A stretch of 50,362 nt of DNA, from assembly GCF_003011965.1 (NCBI RefSeq), contig NZ_PXWG01000041.1, forward strand, positions 1-50,362, in the 5' to 3' direction. Every line of letters begins with the position of its first letter. Position 1 is the stretch's first letter. The DNA comes from Streptosporangium nondiastaticum. Lineage in GTDB: Bacteria > Actinomycetota > Actinomycetes > Streptomycetales > Streptomycetaceae. The position numbers were made by a program, and so were the translations under genes. A model generated the notes under the pieces. It was not told the DNA's origin. It made no database searches and saw only the letters and a list, made by a program, of their open reading frames with translations. Below are positions 25,281 to 33,104 of this stretch, one piece after another.

Positions 25281-26297
25281 ATGTCCGAACTGCAGCCGCC
25301 CGCCGTTTCCGTGATCATGCCGGTGCTCAATGAGGAGCGGCATCTGCGCACGTCAGTGCGGCACATCCTGGAGCAGGAGTACGCCGGCGAGCTGGAGGTG
25401 GTGATCGCCCTCGGCCCGTCCACGGACCGTACGGACGAGATCGCCGCCGAGCTCGTGCGCGAGGACCCCCGGGTCCACACGGTGCCGAACCCCACCGGCC
25501 GGACGCCCGCCGCCCTCAACGCCGCGATCAAGGCCTCCCGTCACCCGATCGTGGTGCGCGTGGACGGTCACGGCATGCTGTCGCCGAACTACATCGCGAC
25601 GGCCGTGCGCCTGCTCGACGAGACCGGCGCGCAGAACGTCGGCGGCATCATGCACGCCGAGGGCGAGAACGCCTGGGAGCAGGCCGTCGCCGCCGCGATG
25701 ACGTCGAAGATCGGCGTCGGCAACGCCGCGTTCCACACCGGAGGCGCCGCCGCCCCGGCCGAGACCGTGTACCTGGGCGTCTTCCGGCGCGAGGTGCTGG
25801 AGAAGCTGGGCGGGTACAACGAGGAGTTCATCCGCGCCCAGGACTGGGAGCTGAACTTCCGGATCCGTGAGGACGGCGGGCTGATCTGGTTCTCGCCGGA
25901 GCTGAAGGTCTCCTACCGGCCGCGGCCGAGCGTGAAGGCGCTGGCCAAGCAGTACAAGAACTACGGCCGCTGGCGCCACGTCGTGGCCCGCTACCACCAG
26001 GGCTCGATCAACCTGCGCTACCTCGCCGCGCCGACCGCCGTCGTGGCCATCGCCGCGGGTGTCGTGGTGGGCGCCGCGGTCACCCCGTGGGGCCTGGTCG
26101 TGCCGGCCGGGTACCTGGCGGCGATCACCGCCGGTTCGCTGCCCGCGGGCAAGGGCCTGCCGCTGAAGGCGCGGGCGCAGATCCCGGTGGCGCTGGCCAC
26201 GATGCACATGTCCTGGGGGTTCGGCTTCCTGACCAGCCCGCGCTCGCTGGCGAAGAAGGTCATCGCCAGCCGGCGGGAGCCGGTGCGGGCGGGCTGA
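25281..26297 (+). CDS. Family 2 glycosyltransferase with C-terminal membrane helices
   Basis: A 338-residue membrane-attached GT2 enzyme. The GT-A fold begins VSVIMPVLNEERHL; VVRVDGHGML carries the DxD-equivalent; and FIRAQDWELNFRI is the acceptor/catalytic region. About 80 residues at the C-terminus are hydrophobic (VVAIAAGVVVGAAVTPWGLVV), placing the active site at the inner membrane face. It resembles succinoglycan-type (ExoA-like) transferases that extend lipid-linked sugars. A TAACGT -10 (25211-25216) could drive it. Its location among LCP genes suggests it helps build the glycopolymer that those enzymes attach. Confidence 0.88.
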   Translation: MSELQPPAVSVIMPVLNEERHLRTSVRHILEQEYAGELEVVIALGPSTDRTDEIAAELVREDPRVHTVPNPTGRTPAALNAAIKASRHPIVVRVDGHGMLSPNYIATAVRLLDETGAQNVGGIMHAEGENAWEQAVAAAMTSKIGVGNAAFHTGGAAAPAETVYLGVFRREVLEKLGGYNEEFIRAQDWELNFRIREDGGLIWFSPELKVSYRPRPSVKALAKQYKNYGRWRHVVARYHQGSINLRYLAAPTAVVAIAAGVVVGAAVTPWGLVVPAGYLAAITAGSLPAGKGLPLKARAQIPVALATMHMSWGFGFLTSPRSLAKKVIASRREPVRAG

Positions 26298-26332
26298 CCG
26301 CGCTGCTGTGTAGCTGACCGCGCTGCTGTGTA
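26293..26332. repeat. 20-bp perfect tandem duplication at the GT2 stop codon
   Basis: GCTGACCGCGCTGCTGTGTA occurs twice in direct succession, the first copy containing the GT2 stop codon. It abuts the terminator hairpin, whose left arm begins within the second copy. Confidence 0.85.
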
Positions 26333-26366
26333 AGGGGCGGGCGCCCATAGTGCCCGCCCCTTACAC
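26328..26366. terminator. Bidirectional terminator between GT2 and LCP 3
   Basis: A perfect 15-bp stem (left arm GTGTAAGGGGCGGGC) with a 9-nt loop lies between convergent genes, ending about 18 nt before the stop end of the LCP 3 gene. Confidence 0.75.
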
Positions 26367-26384
26367 ATGCTCGGACGCACCCGC

Positions 26385-28268
26385 TCAGAAACGATTCAGC
26401 GAGTTCACCTTCATGCAGGCGGAGGTGTCGTTGCCGTTGAGCGGGTCCGAGCTCTCGGGGGCCTTGTTGTCGGCCTCCTTCGTGGGCTTGCCGTCCTTGG
26501 GCTTGTCGTCGTCCTGGGCCTTGTCGTCGTCGCCGGGCTTGGCGGAGGACTTCTCGCCCTGGCCGGCCTTGCCGGCCTGGCCGGACTTCTCGCCCTTCCC
26601 GGGCTTCGCGCCCTTGTCGTCCGCGGCGTCGTCGCCGGCCTTCGGGTACGTCGTCCCCGTACGCCAGTCACCGCCGATCACCAGCGTCAGCCCGTCGACC
26701 GCGGTGGACATCCGCACCGCCCGCTCCGGCAGCCCGAGGGCCTTGGCCAGCGCCTCGGCGTCGGCGCGCTGGGACGTCTTCGCGTAGCTGAGCGTCGTGT
26801 CGGCCTGGGCGCGCGGCGTCGAGTCCGAGGTGGCCTTGGCGAAGCCCTGTTTGACGAGCGCGGCGGCGACCTCGGCGCCGCGGCCGGTGACCACGGGCTG
26901 GGTGGCGGTGCCGGTGCCGTTGAAGACCGTCACCGCGATGGAGCCCTTGGGCGAGGCCGGGCCGGACGGCGCGGGGCCCTTGTCGTCCTTCTTCGGGTCC
27001 TTGCCGTCGAGCGCGATGTCGCTGCGGACGAGGGAGAACAGCTTCTCCGCGTCGCCCGGCTTGGGGATGACGTGCGCGTCCGGGTCCCACGGGTCGGACA
27101 CCCACGGCATGGTGGTCATGGTGATCCGGCCGGACGGCACGCGCTTGAGGTCGTCGGCGAGGTCGTAGAGCTTCTTGACCGAGCCGAGGTCCTTGTCGAC
27201 GGTGAGCGCCTTGGTGGCGGCCTCGGCGAGGTCGGTGAGCTTGTCCGGGTCGCTGAGCTTGGTACCCGACTTGAGCTGGCGGACCATCGCGTTCATGTAC
27301 ATGTGCTGGGCGTGGGTGCGGCCGATGTCGCTGCCGTCCTCGAAGCCGTGGCGCGTGCGCAGCCACTGCAGGGCCTGCTCGCCCTTGACGTTGTGGGTGC
27401 CCTTCTCCATGCGCAGCCCGGACAGCTTGTCGTAGACGTTGTTGTCCACGCAGACCGGGACGCCGCCGACGGCGTCGGCCATGTTCACCACACCGGCGAA
27501 GTCGATCATCATGAAGTGGTCGATGGGGATGCCGGTGAGCTCTTCCCAGGCGGCGACGGTGCAGCCGGGCCCGCCGTTCATCAGGCTGGTGTTGATGATC
27601 TGCCGGTTCGTCTCCTTGTAGACCTTCCCGTCCTCGGGGTCGGTGCACTTGGGGATCGTGACCCGGGTGTCGCGCGGGACGCTGATGACCGACATGTTGC
27701 TGCGGTCGGCCGAGACGTGGACGAGCATCTGCACGTCGGCGAGCGGCTTGCGGTCGGCGTCCTCGCGGGCGCCGCCGAGGGCGACGTTCTCCGGCGAGTT
27801 ACGGCTGTCGGAGCCGAGGAGCAGGATGTTCAGCGGGCGCTGGCCCGCGGCGTTGGCGGCGCTGCGGTCGAGCCGCTTGTCGCCGAGGTTGAGCGCGTCC
27901 TTCTTCAGGTTGCCGTTGAGGTGCTGGTAGTAGAACCAGCCCGCGGCGGAGGTGCCGAGGACGAGGACCGCGAGGCAGAGCGCGGCCCAGCGGGCTATTC
28001 GGGCCGCGCGGGCGCGCCGGCCGGGCGGGGCCTTGCCCTCGGCGCCGCCCTTGCCGGGCTTCCCGCCTTTGCCGGGCTTTCCGGCCTTGTCGGTCTGCGT
28101 GCCCTTGTCGTCCGGTATGCCCTTGCCGCTGCCCCCGGCCTGCTCTTCTCTCCCGGTCTCCTCGGACGGCTCGGCCGCCTCGTCGGCCGGTGCGCCGGAG
28201 CCGTCCTTCTCGCGTGCCCCCGGCACGCTCTTGCGCGCCCGTGGCCCCCGCACGCTGTTCTGCCGCAT
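26385..28268 (-). CDS. LCP family protein 3 with LytR_C domain and divergent RQQ motif
   Basis: A 627-residue LCP protein. A ~90-residue charged Gly/Lys-rich cytoplasmic arm, a membrane helix (AALCLAVLVLGTSAAGWFYY) and the LCP domain follow: GSDSRN, SVPRDTRVTIP and WLRTRHGFEDGSDIGRTH. Where the four paralogues have R-x2-QQ-x-FL it reads RTHAQHMYM, so one normally conserved segment is altered. A LytR_C-like domain (VTVFNGTGTATQPVV) and a Lys/Asp/Gly-rich tail (~530-610) with a single C-terminal Cys complete it. ATG 28268 has GGGGAGG. It is encoded in the same direction as LCP 4 and LCP 5. Confidence 0.92.
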   Translation of the reverse strand: MRQNSVRGPRARKSVPGAREKDGSGAPADEAAEPSEETGREEQAGGSGKGIPDDKGTQTDKAGKPGKGGKPGKGGAEGKAPPGRRARAARIARWAALCLAVLVLGTSAAGWFYYQHLNGNLKKDALNLGDKRLDRSAANAAGQRPLNILLLGSDSRNSPENVALGGAREDADRKPLADVQMLVHVSADRSNMSVISVPRDTRVTIPKCTDPEDGKVYKETNRQIINTSLMNGGPGCTVAAWEELTGIPIDHFMMIDFAGVVNMADAVGGVPVCVDNNVYDKLSGLRMEKGTHNVKGEQALQWLRTRHGFEDGSDIGRTHAQHMYMNAMVRQLKSGTKLSDPDKLTDLAEAATKALTVDKDLGSVKKLYDLADDLKRVPSGRITMTTMPWVSDPWDPDAHVIPKPGDAEKLFSLVRSDIALDGKDPKKDDKGPAPSGPASPKGSIAVTVFNGTGTATQPVVTGRGAEVAAALVKQGFAKATSDSTPRAQADTTLSYAKTSQRADAEALAKALGLPERAVRMSTAVDGLTLVIGGDWRTGTTYPKAGDDAADDKGAKPGKGEKSGQAGKAGQGEKSSAKPGDDDKAQDDDKPKDGKPTKEADNKAPESSDPLNGNDTSACMKVNSLNRF

Positions 28269-28331
28269 CAGGCCTCCCCTAAATGGTGCGTCCGGCCCGA
28301 TGGGCAGGCGTGTCGTATCTCTTCGATCGGT

Positions 28332-28351
28332 GCGCGCCGGTCCGGGCGCGC
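28332..28351 (-). terminator. Hairpin between LCP 4 and LCP 3
   Basis: GCGCGCC / GGCGCGC with a 6-nt loop lies in the 152-nt gap, about 70 nt after the LCP 4 stop on the minus strand. It may limit read-through between these two co-directional genes. Confidence 0.4.
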
Positions 28352-28420
28352 GGCAGGGCCGGCCTGCGGTTCAACAGACCGGCCGTCCGATAGTGAGATG
28401 CATCTGGGCGGTGCCTGGGT

Positions 28421-30292
28421 TCACTTGGCGCAGATGTTCTTGTCGTCCGCTTCGACCCTTTGGATGTCCTCCGGAGCCTTTGCCGGCGCCTGGACGTGGA
28501 TCGGGGTGCCCGCGGCCTTGAAGTCCGAGCCGAGGGTGAGCGTCATCTCGGCCGGGGCGGGCGCGGAGCCGTCGCGCTGCTTGAGGGCGTCGGCTTCGAG
28601 GCCCATGACGTCGGCGAGGCGGCGCGCCTGGTCGGCCTGGGCCGGGGCGAACTCCAGGACCGTCTTGTCGACCTTCTTGCCGCCGGCGGCGTTGCCGCCG
28701 TTGCTGGAGCGGACCATGCCCTTGCTGTTCTGCATCCAGCTGACGGCCTCCTGGGCCGCGCCCATCCGGCCGCTGCCGTTGAGGACCTTGACCCGGACGG
28801 CCGCGGGCGCCGAGCGCGGGCCCTGCAGCAGGGCGGCCTGCTTGGCGTCGGCCTGCTCCTGCTGCTTCTTCTCCTTCTCCTTCACCTCGGTGAGGGAGAC
28901 GTCCTGACGGACCATCGCGAACAGCGGCTCGGCCTTCGCCTTGTCGAGGACGACCGTCTTGTGGTTCTTGCCCTCGGCGGGGTTGTCGAGGACGGGGACG
29001 GTGGCGAAGGTGATGTTCTTGAGGTTCACCCGGCTGAGGTCCTTCGCCAGCCTGGTGAGGTCGCTGACGGAGCCGATGCCGGAGTCGACGGTCAGTGACT
29101 TCGTCGCCGCGTCGCCCAGGTTGTAGAGCTTCTTGGGGTTGGTGAAGGTGTCGTCCGACTTCATCTCGCGGATCATCGAGCTCAGGAACTGCTGCTGGAG
29201 CTTGATGCGGTCCAGGTCGCTCTCGAATCCGACGCTGTGCCGGGTGCGGACGAACGCGAGCGCGTCCTCGCCCTCGATCTTGTGCCGGCCCTTGCTGAGC
29301 TTGAGGTGCGACTTGGGGTCGTCGATGTCCTTGCCCAGGCACACCTCGACGCCGCCGACCGCGGACGACATCTTCTTGACGGCGTTGAAGTCGGCCATCA
29401 TGAAGTGAGTGACCTTCAGGCCCGTGAGCTGCTCGACGGTCCGCCAGGTGCAGCCGGGGTCGCGGTCCTCCTGGCCCAGGCTCTCGTTGAAGCGGACGCC
29501 CTTCGAGCCGGGGATGGACTTGGTCGTCCCGTCCTTCTTGGTGGTGCACTCCGGGATGTCGGTGATCATGTCGCGCGGGATGGAGAGCGCGGTGGCGTTC
29601 GACCGGTCCTCGGAGACGTGGAAGAGGAGGGTGGTGTCGGCGTGGCCGACGCTGCCCTCGTCGCCGTAGCCCTTGTTGCCCTCGCCGTCACGCTTGTCGG
29701 TGCCGATGACCAGGATGTTGACGGGGCCTTTGGTGACGGCGCCGTTGTTGATGCCGACGTCGACCTTGTTGAGGTTGTTGTTGAAGTGCTCGTAGAGCAG
29801 GTAGGCGCCCAACGAGCCGCCGACGAGGACGAAGGCCAGCGTGCCGCCGGTCCAGAGCAGGACCTTCTTCTTCGTGGACTTCTTCGGCTTGGGCTTGCGC
29901 CGGCCCGTCGCGGCGGCCTTGGCGGCCGCCGCCCTGCTCCCGGCCTTGGTCCCGGCCTTGGTCCCCGGCCCGGCACCCGGCTTGGTGCCCGCCGCGGCTC
30001 CGGGCTTGGCCCCGGGCGCACCCCGCCGGCCGGTCGCGCGCGGGCCCGGCACGTCCCGGCCGCCCGGCTTGGGGCGCGGCGCCGGCCTGGGAGAGGCCTT
30101 CGAGGAGGGCACGAAGGAACTCGCGGAGCTGCCGGGGTCGGTGATGGCCGAGGGGGTGGAGCCCGGCCCGGGGGCCGGCTCCGCCCCGTCGGCATGGTCG
30201 AGACGCAGCTCGTAGCTGCCGGTCTTCGGGTCGAAGACCCACTGGTCGGCGGGGTCGATACCGCCCGCCCGCCCACGGCCTTGCGCGTCCAC
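28421..30292 (-). CDS. LCP family protein 4 with LytR_C domain
   Basis: A 623-residue LCP protein. The start GTG 30292 (VDAQGRGRAGG) is chosen because the next residues IDPADQWVFDPKTGSYELRL look structured and conserved, whereas the longer open frame is not; GGAGG is 12 nt away, so the exact start is less certain. A long Pro/Gly/Ala/Lys-rich cytoplasmic region (~50-170), a membrane helix (LLWTGGTLAFVLVGGSLGAYL) and the LCP domain (GTDKRD, SIPRDMITDIP, FVRTRHSVGFESDLDRIKLQQ) follow, then a coiled KEKEKKQQEQ segment and LytR_C (VKVLNGSGRMGAA). Two single Cys residues lie near the C-terminus and in the LCP domain. Confidence 0.9.
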   Translation of the reverse strand: MDAQGRGRAGGIDPADQWVFDPKTGSYELRLDHADGAEPAPGPGSTPSAITDPGSSASSFVPSSKASPRPAPRPKPGGRDVPGPRATGRRGAPGAKPGAAAGTKPGAGPGTKAGTKAGSRAAAAKAAATGRRKPKPKKSTKKKVLLWTGGTLAFVLVGGSLGAYLLYEHFNNNLNKVDVGINNGAVTKGPVNILVIGTDKRDGEGNKGYGDEGSVGHADTTLLFHVSEDRSNATALSIPRDMITDIPECTTKKDGTTKSIPGSKGVRFNESLGQEDRDPGCTWRTVEQLTGLKVTHFMMADFNAVKKMSSAVGGVEVCLGKDIDDPKSHLKLSKGRHKIEGEDALAFVRTRHSVGFESDLDRIKLQQQFLSSMIREMKSDDTFTNPKKLYNLGDAATKSLTVDSGIGSVSDLTRLAKDLSRVNLKNITFATVPVLDNPAEGKNHKTVVLDKAKAEPLFAMVRQDVSLTEVKEKEKKQQEQADAKQAALLQGPRSAPAAVRVKVLNGSGRMGAAQEAVSWMQNSKGMVRSSNGGNAAGGKKVDKTVLEFAPAQADQARRLADVMGLEADALKQRDGSAPAPAEMTLTLGSDFKAAGTPIHVQAPAKAPEDIQRVEADDKNICAK

Positions 30293-30401
30293 GGTCGCTT
30301 GAATCCTCCGTCGGTGCCACGCGGCGCCTACCCCCCCGAGGCGCTCGGTCACGTCGTCTGTGCAGTGCGCGGTCAGCCCGGCCGTGCGCACCGGATCGCT
30401 C

Positions 30402-30427
30402 ACACTATCCGCCCAGTTCAGCGTCAA
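30402..30427 (-). promoter_or_regulatory. Candidate promoter of the LCP 4 gene
   Basis: On the minus strand TTGACG (30427-30422) and TAGTGT (30407-30402) are good hexamers but only 14 nt apart, so the spacing is short. The leader would be about 105 nt. Confidence 0.3.
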
Positions 30428-30522
30428 GCGACGCCGGTGACAAATTCCACTCCCCTACAACTGGGCAATCTGCTCAATCCCTTCGACCGGGCCGGGAAAC
30501 CCGTTCGTGCGTTTTGAGCGAT

Positions 30523-32025
30523 TCATCCACAGATGCCGCGTGCGGCCGTGGTCCCTTCGTACGTGGGAGGAGCGCCCGGCGGGGGCGAACCGGCGGAGGA
30601 GGCCGGCGCGCTCGCATTTGCCGAGAAATTACCACCGGGGGGCACGGCCGTACCGTTCTGCCCGCCCGTCCCGCGCGGTGCGCGGGGAACGCCCGGCGCT
30701 GCCGGGCCTCCCGTCCCCCCGGTGCCCGGCGTCCACGCCGGCCCCCCTGTTCCCCCTGTTCCCCCCGTGTTTCCGGTCCCCGAGGGCCCCTGCGGGCTGC
30801 CGGGTCCCTCCTGGCTCCCCGGTCCCGTCGGACCCTCCGAACCGTCAGGCCCCTCCTCGGTCCCGGGCTTGCCGGCCCCGGGCCGCCCGCCGCCGGGCTT
30901 CGTGCCCCCCGGCTTGTTCTCCGCCGCCCGGACGCTGCCGCTCACCGACACCGGCCGGTCCTCGCGCAGTTGCTTGAAGAGCTGGTCGGCGTCCGGCTGC
31001 ACCAGTTCGTCCCGGTTGGGGTTGTACGGGTACGGGCGGCGAGGCACCGTCAGGAACAGCGCCCGGTCGCTCGGTACGGTCCGCACGGTGCGCACCAGGT
31101 CGTACATCTTCCGCAGCGAGTCGAGCCCGGAGTCCGTCGTGAGCGAGCGCGTGGCCGCGTCCAGGACCGGGTAGAGCCGGGTGGGGTTGAGCAGCACCCC
31201 GTCGCTCTTCATCTCCTTGAACAGGGCGCCCAGGAACTGCTGCTGCCGCCCCATCCGCTCGGTGTCGCTGCCGCCGCCGAGGCTGTAGCGCGCCCGTACG
31301 TAGCCGAGGGCCTGCTCGCCGTGCAGGGTCTGCCGGCCGGCGGGCAGCCTCAGCTTCGCCTCCTGGTCGTCGACCGGCTGCTTGAGGCACACCTCGACCC
31401 CGTCGACCGCGTCCACCAGCCGCTTGAACCCGTTGAAGTCCAGGATCACGTGGTGGGTGATGCGGATGCCGCTGATCTTCTCGACGGTACGGATCGTGCA
31501 CGCCGCGCCCGCCTGCTCGTAAGCCCAGTTGAACTGCGCGAAGCGCTCGTTCGTCTCCGTGCCGTCCGGCCGCCGGCAGCGCGGGATCATCGACATCAGG
31601 TCGCGCGGCAGGCTGACGGCCGTCGAGCTCTTCCGGTCGGCGGCGAGGTGCAGCAGGATCGTGGTGTCCGAGCGCTGGGTGCCGCTGTCCTCGCCGTACT
31701 GGCCGTTGCCCGCGCCGCTGCGCGTGTCGGAGCCGATGATCAGGATGTTCTGGGCGCCCTTCACCAGGGCGACCGGGCGCTCCTTCTCCCAGCGCCGCAG
31801 CTCGTCCGCCGTCGCCGTGTCCGTGGTGATGTTGCTGTTCAGCCGCTCGTAGAGGAACCAGCCCAGCGCCACCACGCCCAGCACCGTCAGCGCCGTGGCC
31901 AGGGCCAGCCAGCGCAGCCAGCGGCGCCGCCGCCGGGGCGCGGGCGGCCGCTCGTCCGGCTCCTCGAAGAAGGCGGAGCAGGACGGGGAAGCCGGGGGGC
32001 CGGGCCTTCCTGGGCTGTGGGTCAC
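30523..32025 (-). CDS. LCP family protein 5, no LytR_C domain, Gly/Pro-rich tail
   Basis: A 500-residue LCP protein. A short basic N-terminus, a membrane helix (ALATALTVLGVVALGWFLYE) and the LCP domain (GSDTRS, SLPRDLMSMIP, YVRARYSLGGGSDTERMGRQQ) are visible. The RxRH motif of the paralogues is RARY here. From ~350 onward the protein is a low-complexity Gly/Pro/Thr/Ser tail of about 140 residues instead of a LytR_C domain. GTG 32025 is chosen; its GGAGG lies 14 nt upstream, so an alternative start is possible. It is the last (upstream-most) LCP gene of the cluster on this strand. Confidence 0.9.
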   Translation of the reverse strand: MTHSPGRPGPPASPSCSAFFEEPDERPPAPRRRRRWLRWLALATALTVLGVVALGWFLYERLNSNITTDTATADELRRWEKERPVALVKGAQNILIIGSDTRSGAGNGQYGEDSGTQRSDTTILLHLAADRKSSTAVSLPRDLMSMIPRCRRPDGTETNERFAQFNWAYEQAGAACTIRTVEKISGIRITHHVILDFNGFKRLVDAVDGVEVCLKQPVDDQEAKLRLPAGRQTLHGEQALGYVRARYSLGGGSDTERMGRQQQFLGALFKEMKSDGVLLNPTRLYPVLDAATRSLTTDSGLDSLRKMYDLVRTVRTVPSDRALFLTVPRRPYPYNPNRDELVQPDADQLFKQLREDRPVSVSGSVRAAENKPGGTKPGGGRPGAGKPGTEEGPDGSEGPTGPGSQEGPGSPQGPSGTGNTGGTGGTGGPAWTPGTGGTGGPAAPGVPRAPRGTGGQNGTAVPPGGNFSANASAPASSAGSPPPGAPPTYEGTTAARGICG

Positions 32026-32113
32026 GGCTGCGCTGCGTCCTCCTCGGGGTCGGGGCGGTCGTACGGGCCTCAGGGGCCCGCGGACCGGCGGCCGTACGGA
32101 CCCGGGGATTCCC

Positions 32114-32146
32114 GCGGACCCCGCGATCCTTGCGGACCCGCGATCC
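32114..32146. repeat. Short GC-rich tandem repeat upstream of LCP 5
   Basis: GCGGACCCCGCGATCC (32114-32129) is followed by GCGGACCCGCGATCC (32132-32146), inside a 188-nt low-complexity gap containing further GCGGACC and GTACGG motifs. No gene is evident in it on either strand. Confidence 0.55.
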
Positions 32147-32213
32147 GGGGACCTCGCGGTCCGTACGCCCGATCATCGCCCGGGAGCGGCGGAGCGGCAG
32201 CGCGAGAGGGCCG

Positions 32214-32966
32214 TCAGAGGGCCGTCACGGTGACGCGCTCACTCTCCCGGCGCTTGTCGAGGCCGCCGCCGGAGAGCCGGTCGAGGTGGCGGCACAGCAC
32301 CACCGACCCGCCCGCGGCCAGCGGCGCGAACAGTCCGGCGGACAGCCCGTCCCAGGTGTCGTAGGGCAGGCCGGACAGCATCCGGGAGCCCGCGCCGAGC
32401 CCGTGCTGGAGGGCGTCCGTGCGCGCCCGCTCCACCAGCTGGGCGCCCGTCAGCTCCAGCCCGCCGACGGCGAGCGCGGGTGCGTCCGGGTCGACCGGGG
32501 CGTAGGGCGCGAAGCGGTCTCCCTGGCTCGGCACCTCGACGGCGTAGTCGGCGAAGCCCGCGGGCGGCTGGGGGAAACGGCCGCCCAGGGGGCGCAGGGC
32601 CAGTGCCACGCGCTCGCCCGGGCACGCGCGCGCCTCCTCCAGCGTGTCCGGCCCGCTGACGACGAGGTCCGCGGCGGCCGGGTCGCCGCCGACGTCGGCC
32701 AGCACGCCGGTGGAGGAGCAGGCCAGCAGCCAGACGGCCGTCTGCCAGTGGGCGGGCAGCAGCAGGGCGAGCCGGTCGCCCGGCTCGGCGGCGAGCTCGC
32801 CCTGGAGCAGGTTGGCGGTCTTCGCCACCCAATTGGCGAAGGTGGCCACGGACAATTCCACGCGCTCGCCGGTGGCGTCGTCGTAGAAGGTCACGAGCGG
32901 GCGGGCCGGATCCGCGGAGAGCGCGGATCGCAGCAGGTCGGCGGGGGTGCGATCGGTGGCGTTCAT
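32214..32966 (-). CDS. TIGR03089 family protein (truncated AMP-binding-like)
   Basis: A 250-residue actinobacterial protein of the TIGR03089 type, resembling the N-terminal part of acyl/amino-acid adenylating enzymes (VTFYDDATGERVELSVATFANWVAKTANLL). The AMP-binding P-loop and the C-terminal lid domain are absent, so it is shorter than a functional ligase and its role is unknown. ATG 32966 lies 7 nt after TACGCT with no Shine-Dalgarno, suggesting a leaderless transcript. It is divergent from the amidase. Confidence 0.85.
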   Translation of the reverse strand: MNATDRTPADLLRSALSADPARPLVTFYDDATGERVELSVATFANWVAKTANLLQGELAAEPGDRLALLLPAHWQTAVWLLACSSTGVLADVGGDPAAADLVVSGPDTLEEARACPGERVALALRPLGGRFPQPPAGFADYAVEVPSQGDRFAPYAPVDPDAPALAVGGLELTGAQLVERARTDALQHGLGAGSRMLSGLPYDTWDGLSAGLFAPLAAGGSVVLCRHLDRLSGGGLDKRRESERVTVTAL

Positions 32967-33060
32967 CGGCGTCAGCGTACGCGCCGGGGCCGCGGCCGGT
33001 CAGCCGGACGGACGACGCCGAGGGGGTGGGAGGGGCCGTGCGGCGCCGTCCGGCCACCGC

Positions 33061-33090
33061 TTGACGAATGGACAGCTTTAAGGCTTATGT
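33061..33090 (+). promoter_or_regulatory. Candidate promoter of the amidase gene
   Basis: TTGACG (33061-33066) with TTATGT (33085-33090) at 18-nt spacing would start transcription close to 33097-33099, a few bases before ATG 33105. If correct, it rules out the earlier ATG at 33087. Confidence 0.4.
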
Positions 33091-33104
33091 CCAAGATTTT
33101 CGTT

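Noticed and set aside
30514..32364. 616-codon plus-strand frame opposite LCP 5
   Set aside because: The LCP domain on the minus strand explains the region; the plus-strand product has no motif and typical shadow composition.
32130..33104. N-terminal extension of the amidase frame through the TIGR03089 gene
   Set aside because: It would be antisense to a recognisable gene and would bury the signal peptide; only starts at 33087 or 33105 make sense.
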